Shown: positions 20,420 through 32,080, counted from the first letter of the stretch. The stretch: DNA of 64,000 nt from Dermanyssus gallinae (GCA_003439945.1 QVRM01001215.1:254501-318500); one strand, 5' to 3'. The notes: generated by a model from the sequence alone, not told the origin. Translations and numbers: made by a program.

Positions 20420-21340
20420 AGACTATTTGTTTGTGGCTGCTAGTAGAGATTATAATATATGAAGTATCGACGATGATGATGATGATGATGCTCATAGTTG
20501 TGGTCGACGTGTGCTTCGGAGAACCAAGCGAAGTCACCTTCTTTAGTCAATAGGGTTGTGTCGTCGGTGGGAAAGGTCCTAAGAGAGCCGCCCCACAGCG
20601 AATAGGGCGCCGCTTGGGTGTGGCTTGAGCTCACGACTGCCAGGTACACTCGAACCACCCCCCACCCAGCACCACTATTGTATATCAGCTAGTATATAAA
20701 TAACGAGAGAAGGGGAGGATTGCTTCAGGTATGTTTCGCACCGGGAGTAAGCCATCGAGTCATATCTTCGCTAGCCATCGCTTTAATTTCGACCCATCGA
20801 CAAACAACACGAAATGCACCAACAAAATATTGTTTAACTTTAGGCAGTGCTAAGCCATCCATGGATTCCTTCTTGCCCTGATGGCGTCTTAATCAGGTAT
20901 ATCATTGCTGAGCATCATACGTGCCTCTAGTATTGTGAAAAAAATGCCGTTTTATAGCTGTAGCCAGGCCATATTTGGTAAATAATAAGATAATCATTGC
21001 AGATAATGCAGAAAATATTTGCCAGGCCTATAGCTAATGAAGACGTTAATGCATTTTACGATATCACTGAGATTACTTGCTCCATCAGCTAATCCCAGTG
21101 ACGTCGTGTTTAAAGAATAAAGATTCGCGAGTGCGCTGAGTTCAGGGTAGGCTTGTACCATGTCATACCGGGTGAAGGACACGTACGATGAAGGAACTTC
21201 GATTTGATGAGTGTCATTGTGCAACTTAGCCGTTTTACTAGAGCAGACTGGGTTTATTTAGGATCTGAGTTGTGCTTAGTTGTACGTTGCAGGACCGGAC
21301 GGCTTTTCTGCATCTAAACTAAAGCATTAGCTACGCCCGG
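20420..21340. other. Unique sequence, microsatellite-poor
   Basis: About 900 bases with almost no simple repeats apart from a short (GAT)n run at 20471-20490. The - strand frame 20994-21224 (about 76 codons, ending TGA) has a balanced, protein-like composition including a VSFTRYDMVQAYPELSAL segment. I recognise no family. The only nearby acceptor-like site, TCTGCTCTAG, is weak. Confidence 0.4.
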
Positions 21341-21540
21341 ATGGACGAGATCTTCAATGCGAGTCGGATATGTGTATGCACGTGTTCGGGGGTCTTTCAA
21401 TTGACTTTTCAGTCTTCCTTTTGTAACCTGTGCGTGCGCCGATTTAAAGTCTATTTGAAGAGAGTCATGACCCCCTCGCAATCACCTTCTGTTCATTGCC
21501 ATTTCTGTGCAACTCTTACTCTGCAACTCCCAAAAAACTA

Positions 21541-21690
21541 TTATAGCAACAACGACAACAATGGCCACAACAACAGCAGCAACCACAACAATGACCACAA
21601 CAACAGCAACGACAATAATGGCCACAATAGTAACAACAACAGCAGCAGCAGAACAACAACAACAACAACAGCGATAGCACAAACAACAAC
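21541..21690. repeat. AAC/ACA microsatellite with ATGGCCACAACA units
   Basis: About 150 bases. GACAACAATGGCCACAACAA-like sequence recurs at roughly 30-36 base spacing, indicating duplication of a longer unit. Confidence 0.85.
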
Positions 21691-21699
21691 GCCAGGAAA

Positions 21700-22245
21700 C
21701 CGTACCATGAAGACAAAGGAAGCATGCAGCACTGGTTCCATTAGCCGCCACAAGGCAAGTTTCCAGTTCATTTCGCCCACCGGCGCTTCATTATATGGAC
21801 ATCCTGCTGTTCTGCTCATACAACTACCCCCGACGCTTGCCCACCGACGCTCGCCAGTAGCCGGTAGTCGGTAGTCGGTTCCTTCTTGCCCATGCTTCAT
21901 GGCCAACCGCAGTGGGCACAGATGTAGGGCACGTGTATATCCGGGTGCAGCCAGCCATTCGTCGTTCGCCCGACGTTACCCGACGCGGCAGCCTCAGACA
22001 ACTTACTGTTAATTCATATGAATTGCGTTAAGGAGTGGCACCCCCCTGCTGTAGCCTAGGAGTAAGTGCTACTAGTGCTAGTGAGGAGGAGTGGTAGAGT
22101 CGCCTTGCCTCGAAAACAAATGAAGAAAGACATTGGCTCTGTGCTGATGAGAGAGCACATAGACAGATAACAACCAGGCAACAGCTGGCTCCCGCTCTCT
22201 CTCTCTCTCTCGCCATACCTAGAGTATAATAGAATCATACTGAGA
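21700..22245. other. Non-coding stretch
   Basis: Mixed sequence. A short (CT)n run lies at 22196-22211. No gene is recognised. Confidence 0.5.
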
Positions 22246-22249
22246 GCAG

Positions 22250-22470
22250 CAGCACAACAGCAACAACGGGAATAATAGCAACCTTAGCGATTACACAGCT
22301 AAATAGCTATAGCACAAAATATAATAGTAACAGCAATAACAACGACACCGATACCTCCACCACCACTGGAAGAATGGTGCAACAAAAGCAACAACGACAA
22401 CAACAATATCACTATCAACTGCAACAACAGTGACTGCCATTGACACTGGAATTGTTAGGACTGCAACAAC
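22250..22470. repeat. Degenerate CAA-class array
   Basis: Scattered CAACAA/AGCAAT triplets with many interruptions. It looks older than the other arrays. Confidence 0.7.
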
Positions 22471-22499
22471 ACCAGTCTGCATTTGCTGATGCAGTCACA

Positions 22500-23500
22500 G
22501 TCCAAAATAACTCGAATAGGTCGTGTTGTGCAAATTTCCTCAATACAAACACAGTTGTTCTATGAGGTTACATGAAGCTTTGGACCCACTTCTGCAAAAT
22601 AGCCTATGTTTCACCTTCCAGCAAGACTATGCGCTTTAATCTTATGGATATACATACCCAGGTTTGATTTATTGATTGATTTATTACTCGCTTGACATGC
22701 ATACCGCATAAATCTTTCTGGTGCAATTATATAGCTATGGTATAAGTAAAACGAACTGAAAGGCTTTTATATATGATTTTATTTTCTGGCTTGTTTTTGC
22801 GCTGTCCCCTCTCTCTCCCTCTTTGCAGCGATTTGGTCGTATAGGGACATACGTAGGGGGGGTAAGCACAACTGTCTTTGGGCACCTTATCGCACCGCTG
22901 TTTCCCTCGGTAGTTAGCGTTGTCTTAGGTCTTTGCAGGAGTCCCGGCGCTCAGCTGTAGAATCGTCCGGTGCCACCTACTCAGGGGAGTATGGGCAAGC
23001 GATTCTCGTTGGGTGGCCATTCCTCGCTTGGTTCAACAACCGGTCTTCTCAGGCCAAAGCTCCTCTCCCTCCCTCCTCCCAAAGTCTTTCCTGCGTGCCC
23101 TGCGCGTTTGGTGTGCAATGATTGTGTGCAACTATGTATGAAGAAAGGCAAGACAGAGAGCAAGAAGCACGGAGGGTGACAGGAAGAATCGAAAAGTAGA
23201 GGGCCGGACCGAGCTACCTGCCTTGGCAAGCTATTATTTTGTTCCCTGATGACTAAGACTCGCTTTTCGTTGGAACGAGCTGAACATGCAGGCGGCAGTG
23301 CCGGCCGGCAAGAAGCTCTCCTCTTAGTGTGTCTCCCCGTTCCCTTTAGCCCCATTTCGTAGTCCGATCTCGTACACAAAACCCCCTCTTTCTACCTAGC
23401 TTTCTCTCCCTCTCCCCCTCTCGCACAATCTCTCTATCTCTCCCCTCTCGTTCTATTTTCCTCCGCCACGACTTCCTTTTTTCCCTTTGCAAACTCGTTC
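22500..23500. other. Microsatellite-poor non-coding stretch
   Basis: No gene recognised. Pyrimidine-rich (CTCTCC) sequence lies at about 22805-22830 and 23395-23450. The - frame 22981-23379 (132 codons) is not recognisable. Confidence 0.5.
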
Positions 23501-24060
23501 CCAGCAGCCCGAATGGACGCGGGCGCCACAACGGGTGGCACTCGGCCATCGTCACGGTGCCTCACAGTGTTTTGTCTGAATAGCGGCCGCCTGCCCGCTA
23601 TCAGCTGCAGCGGAAGCTTCAACTCAGGCTGGCCGCCGCCGCCGCAGACGCCGACGCCGCTCTGGGTGCCGGCCGTCCTCCACGCGGGTGGAACGTGGGC
23701 TATGGCAGCCCACATTGATGTGTTTGGGGGTTTGGCAGGGCGCTGTGTGCGGGGGGGTTTGGCAGCTTTTGGTCTTGGTCTGAATGGGGTCCAAGGTGCC
23801 CTTGGGGGTAGTGTGCTTGGTGCTGCCGTACTGTTCTTCGCCGTGAGTTCCCGCCACTATCACGGCGGCATAATCAGCATCACCGGAACTACCATTGCTT
23901 CAGACGGACGCCCGACTCGCAGCAGGCGCAAGCATAGATGGTATGGCCGGGCAGCGCAGGGAAGGACAGCAGGCCGGAGCGACTATGATGACCACGGCAC
24001 GGTCAGAGGGAGGTGGCGGGCTTTTTTCTTGTACCATAGCCTTCTCACTGCACATCATTG
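23500..24060. other. GC-rich block with long overlapping frames, no gene recognised
   Basis: The 182-codon + frame (23513-24061) is Gly-, Ala- and Arg-rich and lies over two - frames of 79-93 codons. High GC lowers stop frequency on both strands. The + peptide has a Gly/Ala/Leu-rich central part (GLAAFGLGLNGVQGALGGSVLGAAVLFFAV) that would be hydrophobic, but no domain is identifiable. Confidence 0.35.
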
Positions 24061-24099
24061 AACGCAGCGAGGGGGAATCACACGGCTGCCGGGACCACT

Positions 24100-25310
24100 G
24101 GGTGGTTTCGGTGTTGTGCTACACATTTGCTGCACCACGTCGTATGAGCGTCAGTAAATACATCATGTCGCAGTGTGCTACTGCAACGCCGTTGTAGAGA
24201 TGTAAGCCTTTTCTGTTGTCGTCTCATTGTTATTGTTGTGTCTTCCTCTCGGAATGGGTTTCTGAGAAGCCTGTAGTAGTACTAATAATGCTTGGGAGCT
24301 GAAGCACAACATGGCTGCGTTGGTGGCACTATCCACCGACTTTTCGTTTTTGTTCGTTGTTGTTATTATTATTACTACCACTAGAAATATTACTTCACCT
24401 ATTCTTATGATCATTATAATAAATTGCGTCATTATCGTCTTCTAACTTTGAGTGGGGGTAGCGGTGAACCAACCGCAGCATAGCGTCGTAGATTTCGGGG
24501 GTAGCGGTGCTTTGACCGAGCGTGGGCGCCATCAGGCGCCTCAGGTGACATGAGCGAAGTTTGAACTCGACCGACAACCTGGGTTATATACAACGCACGA
24601 CGACTGGTTTTACTATTGACTATGATCGACTTCGGTTGTAAATTCACTTAGTTGCATAACGCCACTGTTTGAGAGGGCGTGTCGGTAGATTTCTGCCCGT
24701 TCTGCGATTGAACTTGAATCCAAAATGAAGGATCGAATGCGTTCCATAGAGCATCATTATCATATGAAATGCGATTCCTGGTGTTAACATTTGGTAACTG
24801 TGCATGACTGCTGGCTTTGTTAACCTAGTGCCTGATTGTTGTAGCCAGACATAACAGAAACTTTATCCCAACAGCGATGAAATATGTATTTCCTCTACTA
24901 TTTAATTCAAGCATTTTTGTAGCACGCATCGTTCTAGTGCGTCGATCGAGTGTGTAGGGACGGCCCTTAGGTCCGATGGGGCGAAGTCACCTGCTTAAGT
25001 AGGACACAGTAACAGGAACAAATAACTTGTTGCGTAATAGATTGAATTGAAGTAACTGAAACGAGACATACTAGTCTACGTTTCGATCCAAGCCAACGAT
25101 TATTCTGTTTGCGTTGCCTTTTATGTTACTGCACAAGCAAACGTTATGCTGGAACAAGCTGACGAAGAAGAAGTGCAAAATAAATATACTCGTAGAAAAA
25201 CGGAAGGGTGGAAACGCAACAGGAGTAAAACTCGGTCTTCACTGCGGCCACCCCGGATAATCGGGCGTCCGGTGATCCGCTCGCCGTTAGACACCCTTTC
25301 CCAGCGTTTG
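24100..25310. other. Microsatellite-poor non-coding stretch
   Basis: Mostly unique, moderately A/T-rich DNA with a short ATT patch near 24363. No gene is supported. Confidence 0.5.
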
Positions 25311-25317
25311 AGCAATA

Positions 25318-25385
25318 TATTGCTGTTGTTGTTATCGTTGTTGTTGATGTTGTTGTTGTTGTTGCTGTTCGTCCTCTTGCTCTTC
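25318..25385. repeat. GTT-class microsatellite
   Basis: Imperfect GTT with GTTGAT and GCTGTT interruptions. Confidence 0.85.
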
Positions 25386-25617
25386 ATGGTCTTCCTGGTT
25401 TCCTTGCGGGACACGACGACGAGGGACTACGCCAGCACAATACACAGGGGCAGGCCGACGATGACAACAACGGGGCCGACATCGTATGCGAAGCTGAAAG
25501 GCGAGACCCTAACAGCAACTTGGAGATCGACGAGCCGACAACGGCGAAGCTAATCCAATCGAAATGCTTGCAGGATGGCTGACTAAAGCCTGCTTGGTAG
25601 CTTCGAGTAAGACGAAA

Positions 25618-25735
25618 TCAACAACGGCAGTAGCAACAACAACAACAACGGCAGTAGCAACAACAACAACGCCAGTAGCAACAACAACAACAGTAGCAAC
25701 AACAACAACAATAACAACAGTAGCAACAGCAAGAG
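25618..25735. repeat. ACA microsatellite with ~27-bp higher-order units
   Basis: The string GGCAGTAGCAACAACAACAA and close variants recur about every 27-33 bases. Confidence 0.85.
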
Positions 25736-25744
25736 CAGCGTCGA

Positions 25745-26250
25745 CGTCAACGCCTTACGAAGAAGCCCTGTATATGCAGTCGCCGGGTAGAGAGTGTAGA
25801 CATGGGGCGTCTACACGTCTACTACAACCCCGGACGGGCTCCTGGCTTCTCCTCGGGCGAGTTCGTTGGCCATCGGAGAACGCCACAATGCGTCAGAAAG
25901 GGAAAACAGACAGACAGCGAGGAAAGTTGCGAAGTGGATTGGCAACAACAACAACGAAAACAACACCCAACAACTCGGTGCTGCATCGACAGAGCAACGG
26001 GCAATGTAATTATGATAAATATGACAAGACAGCGAGAGCAAATAAATGAATAGCGACGAGCTGCGCTGCTCGAGCGACGAGCGTGTTGTCTGCTCGTCCT
26101 TCAGGACAGGAGGAGCGAGTGGAAGCCATGGTGTGCTCGGGCTGGCGGTGCAACCAGGAAGGGCTGCCTCTGTGCAGTCAACGAGTGAGGAACAAGCCGA
26201 GACAGCCGAACAAATGGGAAGTGGTTGTCAGGCGTAGGTACGCGCCGTTG
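25745..26250. other. Non-coding stretch
   Basis: Mixed sequence. No gene recognised. Confidence 0.5.
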
Positions 26251-26254
26251 CGGT

Positions 26255-26328
26255 CGCTGTAGTTGTTGGTGTTACTGTTGTTGTTGTTGTTGTTGTTGGT
26301 GTTGTTGTTGTTATTGTTGTTGTTGTGG
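26255..26328. repeat. GTT-class microsatellite
   Basis: About 75 bases of GTT with a few GGT and ATT interruptions. Confidence 0.9.
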
Positions 26329-26489
26329 CCGTTTCTATCGCAGTGCGGTGAGCTAGTTACGGACGCGTTGAGTCGTTGCAGCCGCCTTCCATGCGGCAAG
26401 ACTTCGCAGGAAGTGACCGGTTGTCTTCCTCGTTTGCCAGACAGGAGGTGACGGCTATTCGTGGGGTCTGACTGGCTATAGCAAACCGT

Positions 26490-26513
26490 AGTAGTAGTAG
26501 TAGTAGTAGAAGT
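26490..26513. repeat. (GTA)n microsatellite
   Basis: About seven GTA triplets. Confidence 0.85.
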
Positions 26514-26609
26514 AGTGTTAGACGCAATCACTTTCCCCCTGTCATAGGCACACGAGGGAAATAAATTCATTTGTCGATGCTCCACTCCTGCTATAACGAC
26601 GACTCACTA

Positions 26610-26720
26610 ACCACGATGATCATGACAACGACAACAACATCAAAAGCAACAATGTCAGCAACAACAACAACAACAGCTACGGCAACGATAATGATATCAA
26701 CAACAACAACATCATCAAGG
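26610..26720. repeat. AAC-class degenerate array
   Basis: ACAACAAC patches interrupted by GAT, ATC and AGC triplets. Confidence 0.75.
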
Positions 26721-26759
26721 GCAATACCGATGACAACGCTATCTCCCCGGCGCTGCTAA

Positions 26760-27340
26760 GGGAGGACACGAACGCGTGAAGTGCTCAACTGGCAGTGTCC
26801 TCGCCTAATCAATGCGTTTCTTATTAGACTTATCGTGCTCTCGCTCTCCCTATTGACGGTTCGTTCCATGATCCTTGTCCGCGGTACGCACACCTTTTCA
26901 TTTCGGCAACAGAACCGCTGACAGAGGCAGGGCACGTTACAATCTGAGCAGCTGGCACGCTGAAGTTGCTACCCTCCGCAGTCGAATGGCGAACAATACG
27001 TTGACGAAGGGCGCAAGGGAAGGGGGGACGCAGACGTAAGCATGAAGTATTTCCTGTCACACCACTAAGATCGCGTGAAGCGCAATGCCCCTGTAATATT
27101 GTATTGTTCCACACCTCGCAAGAGTGGGTGAGTACTGTCGGAGTTACGTACATATGTATATATATATATACACGTACACCCCCGAGAGTATATATATACG
27201 CATATATTCATTTATATGCACATTTATACATATGTATGTACAGACAAACACAAACAAGCACAGCGCCCGTCTTCTTTGTTATTTCGAACCCGGTAATTGC
27301 CACACTGGAGCGTTGATGATGATTCAGGCTGCTGACGGAC
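26760..27340. other. Non-coding stretch
   Basis: A short AT/ATAC tract lies at 27154-27245. No gene recognised. Confidence 0.5.
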
Positions 27341-27361
27341 CTATACATGGGATGGGTGTGG

Positions 27362-27598
27362 TTACGCATCGCTGAAAGCGTCACCTGTATTTTTATTTCC
27401 TCTCGCCAAATCCAACCTTTCCCTTACAAGTGTATCTTCTTTTCGAGTTTTCAAGGTGTAATTTTGTTGTACACTGTCGTTCCACAGGACGACTGGCAAA
27501 TCTCCAAATTGATAAACGCTTCCATCGTTCCACGTGACCAGCGTCACCAGAAATCTTGTGATTGTGGTAGGGGCAACCTTTTTCTGACTGCCGCCATT
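27362..27598 (-). CDS. Unrecognised open frame, possibly spurious
   Basis: A 78-codon frame on the - strand runs from just after a TAG at 27599-27601 to 27362. It has no simple repeat and a balanced composition (a TWNDGSVYQFGDLPVVLW segment). It contains no ATG near its 5' end, so if real it would be an internal or terminal exon. A + strand frame of 110 codons overlaps it. No family is recognised. Confidence 0.18.
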   Translation of the reverse strand, partial: NGGSQKKVAPTTITRFLVTLVTWNDGSVYQFGDLPVVLWNDSVQQNYTLKTRKEDTLVRERLDLARGNKNTGDAFSDA

Positions 27599-27699
27599 CT
27601 ACTGGCTATTTGCTGCCCAGGTCGGTATCTGTATACGATTGTGTGGCCACAGCACAAAGCCCGAACATTTCCGAATTGAAGTGAGGAAAGGACAAAATA

Positions 27700-28405
27700 A
27701 CGCGACGTGCGGGCAGGGAGGAGTCGTTATTCTACAGTTTGCTTCTGCGGTAGGCACTTGAGAGCATGTGGGGAGGACCTTCGAAGCTCTTCGAGTATCC
27801 GTTGTTACTGCTATTGTTGTCGTTACTGCTGCTGCTACTGCTTTTTCCTGTTCTTCCTTCTATTCGTAAAGAAACTCGCTGGCTTGCCTACGTACGTACG
27901 TCCTGATAAACAGCCGAACCAAGAGTCGTTCGTTGTTACATGTTTTGGTCTAATGATGCGTTTGCTTGTACGTGCATGTACAGGGATTGCGTGGTGAATG
28001 CGTCGACAATCTGTGACGACCTCTTAAAAAAGAAACCGCCTTCTGCGTTGAGGCCAAGTACGGCTGCGGTTGCGGTCGCTCAAATACCTGCCTCAGTCAA
28101 ATGCAACAGCTCTTACTTAGCTGACTATTTTGTCTATTTTTTAACTGATCTTGGCGGGCTCTTTTGCCGAGCGTCTCGGGTCATCTTGAAAAAAGGAGGC
28201 CATTTTAAACTGTTTGTAGCACGGGATCAACATTAACTTACAACATATCATTACATAATAAAACAGGAAACGCCTTTACTTACTGAATAAAGGGTAGGAG
28301 AAGGCTAGGGTACAGGGAAGCCTGCGGGGAACCCGCCTTGACTCAATACATAAAACGACAGGTACAATAAGAAGAACACCATCATTGATGACAAAGTCTA
28401 CCGTG
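27700..28405. other. Non-coding stretch
   Basis: A short GCT/ACT patch lies at about 27808-27845. The segment at about 28150-28235 ends in a KKGGHFKL-like string that vaguely recalls transposase C-termini, followed by AATAAA-like signals at about 28256 and 28285. It is too short to assign. Confidence 0.4.
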
Positions 28406-28480
28406 ACGACAGTAACAACAACAACGACAGCAGTAGGAGCAACAGCAACAACATCGTCAGCAGCAACAACAACAATATCG
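28405..28480. repeat. CAA-class degenerate array
   Basis: AACAACAACGACAGCAGTAG-type units, imperfect. Confidence 0.75.
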
Positions 28481-28499
28481 TCGGTAACAGTGCACAGTA

Positions 28500-29250
28500 A
28501 CGTGGAAACACTGCGGTCTACGTTTTCCAGCCGTGTATCGATATTTTTTGGTATTTGACATAATAACGTGATCTATAGAGTTTGCTATGCAATCAGGTGA
28601 GAGGTGGCCGCTGCTGTAAGGAACGGTATGCGTCCGCCGACATCTGCCCGAATGAAGGGAAAAGGAGGATGGAAAAGCGACAAAAGCTGGGAGTTCTATG
28701 GAGTGACGGGGTGAACGCTTCAGGTTTAACAATTGCGTGTCCAGCTTCGAATACTCACGTGTCGACGACTTTATTCGTCGGGCCAGCAACAGTGGTTGAC
28801 GCGGTGGTGGCGGTGGTAGCGGCGGCGGCAACGACAGCCGTTCGTTATGGCGCCAGTGGTTGTGGCGTGTTAACTAGGCGATAACTGGCTGCTTTCTGCT
28901 ATTTTTATCCCTGCGTCCCCTGCTGTGAACTGAATGCGTATGTATGACCGGCTGGCCAGCTGGTTGAATGATTGTGCGTACGGCAACAGCCGCGAACGCT
29001 CAACTTAGCTGCCCAGAGGCTGCCAAGTGGGGCTATGCTTTTTACCCGTACAGTTCTGTCACGGCTCTCAATTCCCATCTCCCCTCACGTTTCTTCTCAT
29101 AACCCTCCGCCCCCACCCCAAACTCCCTCGTCTCTCTCCTGGCCCGGTTTTGGCCTTTTGCCTTTTTGCTCGAGAGGCGTTTTGGCATTGTTGAGTGTCT
29201 GGAGAAGTACGGAAGCGGTGCCCAAACAATCGGGTAAGTTGTTTCCTCTG
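28500..29250. other. Non-coding stretch
   Basis: A GCG/GGT-rich patch lies at about 28797-28835. No gene is seen. Confidence 0.5.
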
Positions 29251-29345
29251 TTGTTCGTGTTGCTGCTGATGCTGTTGTTGCTCTTGTTGCTGTTATTGTT
29301 GTTGTTTCTGCTGCTGTTGTTGATGGTGGCAGCAGCAGCTGCGGC
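29250..29345. repeat. GTT/GCT microsatellite
   Basis: Imperfect GTT, GCT and CTT triplets. Confidence 0.85.
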
Positions 29346-29349
29346 TGTG

Positions 29350-29950
29350 AGCTAAAGGGAATTAACTCTACATAGCAGCGGACGAATGGCAAAGTGGGAG
29401 TACAGGGAGAGCTTGCCCGCCTTGGTGCTATTTGGCGCCTTGAACGGTGGGACTCAACGCAGATCCGGGAAACGCGGCACTGCTCTACTCTCAAACTTTC
29501 CTTAGGATACGGAAGTTCTTTGGCAATGTGTTGTTAGTGCATGGGTGGGTGGCTGAGCGAGTAAGTGTATCTGTATGCTGGGACGTCTTAGGGCTCTGAT
29601 CGCATCTAGGGATTAGCGGTGCCCTGCAAAAATACGAAGCACTTTTATGTCATTCAGCTGCAACTACGGACGATCAGTTCTACCACGAATATTAGTACTA
29701 CGTATGCATTTATATAACTTGGTTATGTTAGCACATTGGCGTGAACAATTGTCTCCGCGTGAACGTGTAGCCACAGGTTCTCTAAACCAGGAGTACCATT
29801 ATACTTACGAATACTAATATGTGTTAGTTACTGCAGCACTACTACTACTAAAAAAAGTAATACTACTACTACAACTGCTAGTACTGCTAGTATACAATTG
29901 CTGGCTACTTTTCAATGAGCAACGCGACTGCAAAACGGCACGTAATTTTT
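29350..29950. other. Non-coding stretch
   Basis: Unique sequence. A short ACT-rich patch lies at 29832-29880. Confidence 0.5.
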
Positions 29951-29957
29951 TTTATCT

Positions 29958-30001
29958 ATTAGAACCTTGTCCAGGCTTTTTTGCCTGGATAGGGTTCTAA
30001 T
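29958..30001. repeat. Short hairpin, 19-bp arms, T6 loop
   Basis: ATTAGAACCTTGTCCAGGC at 29958-29976 pairs with GCCTGGATAGGGTTCTAAT at 29983-30001 with two mismatches around six T residues. The stem is too short for a microRNA precursor. Confidence 0.9.
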
Positions 30002-30101
30002 GGATCTGTTTTTCGTGTGGTACAGTCGTCTGCCGTCCATGGGTGCCAAAATAGTCGATGGCAAATGAACGTGCTAGCTTTGATACATACGTACATTAAC
30101 T

Positions 30102-30102
<1 letters not shown>

Positions 30103-30148
<46 letters not shown>
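30103..30148. repeat. (AT)n microsatellite
   Basis: About 46 bases of uninterrupted alternating AT. Confidence 0.95.
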
Positions 30149-30152
<4 letters not shown>

Positions 30153-30159
30153 CTACTAA

Positions 30160-30780
30160 ACTAATACAGTCGGATAGCCTGTGCCGAGGGGGGGTGCTGT
30201 TTCGACGAATTCACTTCGATCGATGTCGACACTCTCTGGCATCTGGCATCGCTCGGTCATCGACGTCGCCCCGATAGAGAGGCGTCTGTCAGGAGGAGAG
30301 ATAGACTTTGTAGAAGATATCTATCTGTTTGCCAGTAAATTAGCTCGGCAGGCCAATGTCTCTGCCGTGTGTCTCTCTGAGTAGTGTCGTCTGGAACTGG
30401 ACTTGTTCTCGTCTGTTTGTATTTTTGTTGTTGTTGTTTTTTTTTTATGTAAATGCGGCGGCTCTGACTGGCTGGGAGGCTGTACCACGGCAGTCGTAAC
30501 TACTGCTGCTGCTGCTGTTGCTTCTGCTGCTGCAGCATGACTTTTGAAACAAGGTTTGTTTGATGCTTGGACGTTTTGCGCGTTTGCTGTTGATTTTCAG
30601 GGCAGTATTTGCTGCCAGCAGAGTACACACAATTCAGCGGCTATTTTTACAAACGATTATGTGGCGCTGCTCTGCTCGAAACGACATTCATAGCCTGGTG
30701 TGCGTGCGCTTAGAGGTCTGCTATGTACGAACGTCATAGGGTAGTCTGTCGTTATCGGACGACCAACGGGAGCGGGAGCA
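30160..30780. other. Non-coding stretch
   Basis: A GTT plus poly-T patch lies at 30424-30447 and a GCT patch at 30500-30530. No gene is recognised. Confidence 0.5.
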
Positions 30781-30786
30781 ACGACA

Positions 30787-30830
30787 TTGCTGTTGTTATT
30801 GTTGTTGTTGTTGTTGTTGTTGCTGATGGT
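30787..30830. repeat. (GTT)n microsatellite
   Basis: About ten GTT units with few interruptions. Confidence 0.9.
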
Positions 30831-31017
30831 GGTGGCAGCGTTTCAGTGCCGTATCAGAGTATCAAATGTACTGCTACTCTACGTGACGGCTCAATTAGGT
30901 CACTGTTGGGTTAATCGTAATACGTAGTACGTCCTCAACATTCGAACGACGATGGAATCAACAGGGATCACGGCACGACAAGACAACAGGAGCAACACTG
31001 AAAGAAAGAGGAAGAAC

Positions 31018-31020
31018 AAT

Positions 31021-31051
<31 letters not shown>

Positions 31052-31115
31052 AACATAGCAACACAGCAACAACAACAACAACAACATAGCAACACAGCAA
31101 CAACAAAGACAATAA
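31018..31115. repeat. CAA microsatellite with repeated TAGCAACACAGCAACAACAA unit
   Basis: A roughly 35-bp unit containing ACATAGCAACACAGCAACAA occurs twice within a CAA background. Confidence 0.85.
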
Positions 31116-31119
31116 ATAA

Positions 31120-31700
31120 AGTGAGAACTCAACAACTAACTACGAGGGAGAGTAGCAGGAACAACAACGATTCGTGGTGTGTCTCTCGGTTGGTTGGCGA
31201 TCATCACCAGCGTCTGCCAGCGGGGTATCCGTGTCTATCTAACTATCTCTCTCTCTCTCTCTCTCGTTTGCTATCAAGGTGTGGTGAGGCGTCACGCCGA
31301 GATCATCAAGAAAACAGCCCAATCTCATAGCAGTGGTGAACATTCTACTGCTGGTGGTGCTGCTAGGTGCTAGGATGCGCTGCTCAGACTGGTCAGATCT
31401 AGCTCGATGATCGTTGTTATTACCTGCTATACGGCTCTTATTGTCATTTTGGTTGTTGTTGCTATTATTATTAATAGTAATATTCGTATTACTATGATGG
31501 CTATTAACGTTGACGTGGTCGTCGTTGTCGCCGGTTACGTCGATGACAGCCGGTTTGTTTTTTTCGTGATGGATGGATGGACGAGGTGTATCCTATGAGA
31601 GGGATACGTGGTATTGGTAGTGTTGCTCTCTCGTCAAATGTTTCCGTTCCGTCGGCCAAGACCAGCAGGAAAAGCCGGCTGTGCTGCACGATCATCTTGC
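31120..31700. other. Non-coding stretch
   Basis: (CT)n lies at 31248-31266. No gene recognised. Confidence 0.5.
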
Positions 31701-31711
31701 GGTGGCAACGT

Positions 31712-32080
31712 TAGCAACAACAACAACAGCAGAAGCGACAACGACAACAACAACAACAACAACGCAGCAATAAACAACAATAATGAAAGCAGAAACAACA
31801 ACAACAACAACGCAGCAATAAACAACAATAATGAAAGCAGCAACAACAACAACTGAACACCGCTGCTCCGACAGATAGATTGGCTAACAATAACAACACT
31901 ACACAAACTAGTAACAACGACAACAACGATAACAATAGCAACAACAACAACAACACCAAATGCAGCAACAAAAATCACAACCACTGCTCCGACAGATGGA
32001 TTGGCTAACAGCAGCAGCAGCAACAACAACAACACACGCAACAATAACACCAATACCAACAACAAGACCACAACAACAGC
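31712..32080. repeat. AAC array with nested 48-bp and 121-bp duplications
   Basis: The block starting CGCAGCAATAAACAACAATA occurs at 31763 and again 48 bases later at 31811. A non-repeat 27-mer, starting CTGCTCCGACAGAT and ending TTGGCTAACA, occurs at 31863-31889 and at 31984-32010 with one mismatch, 121 bases apart. The array therefore grew by duplication of long units that carry unique sequence. Confidence 0.9.

Noticed and set aside
20440..20658. Another SINE suggested by GGTTCGAG on the - strand near 20650
   Set aside because: Only the first eight bases fit box B. No box A at the right distance and no second copy were found.
23513..24061. 182-codon Gly/Ala-rich + frame as a membrane or cuticle protein
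   Set aside because: High GC explains it. There is no signal peptide, no cuticle motif, and antisense frames are open over its first half.
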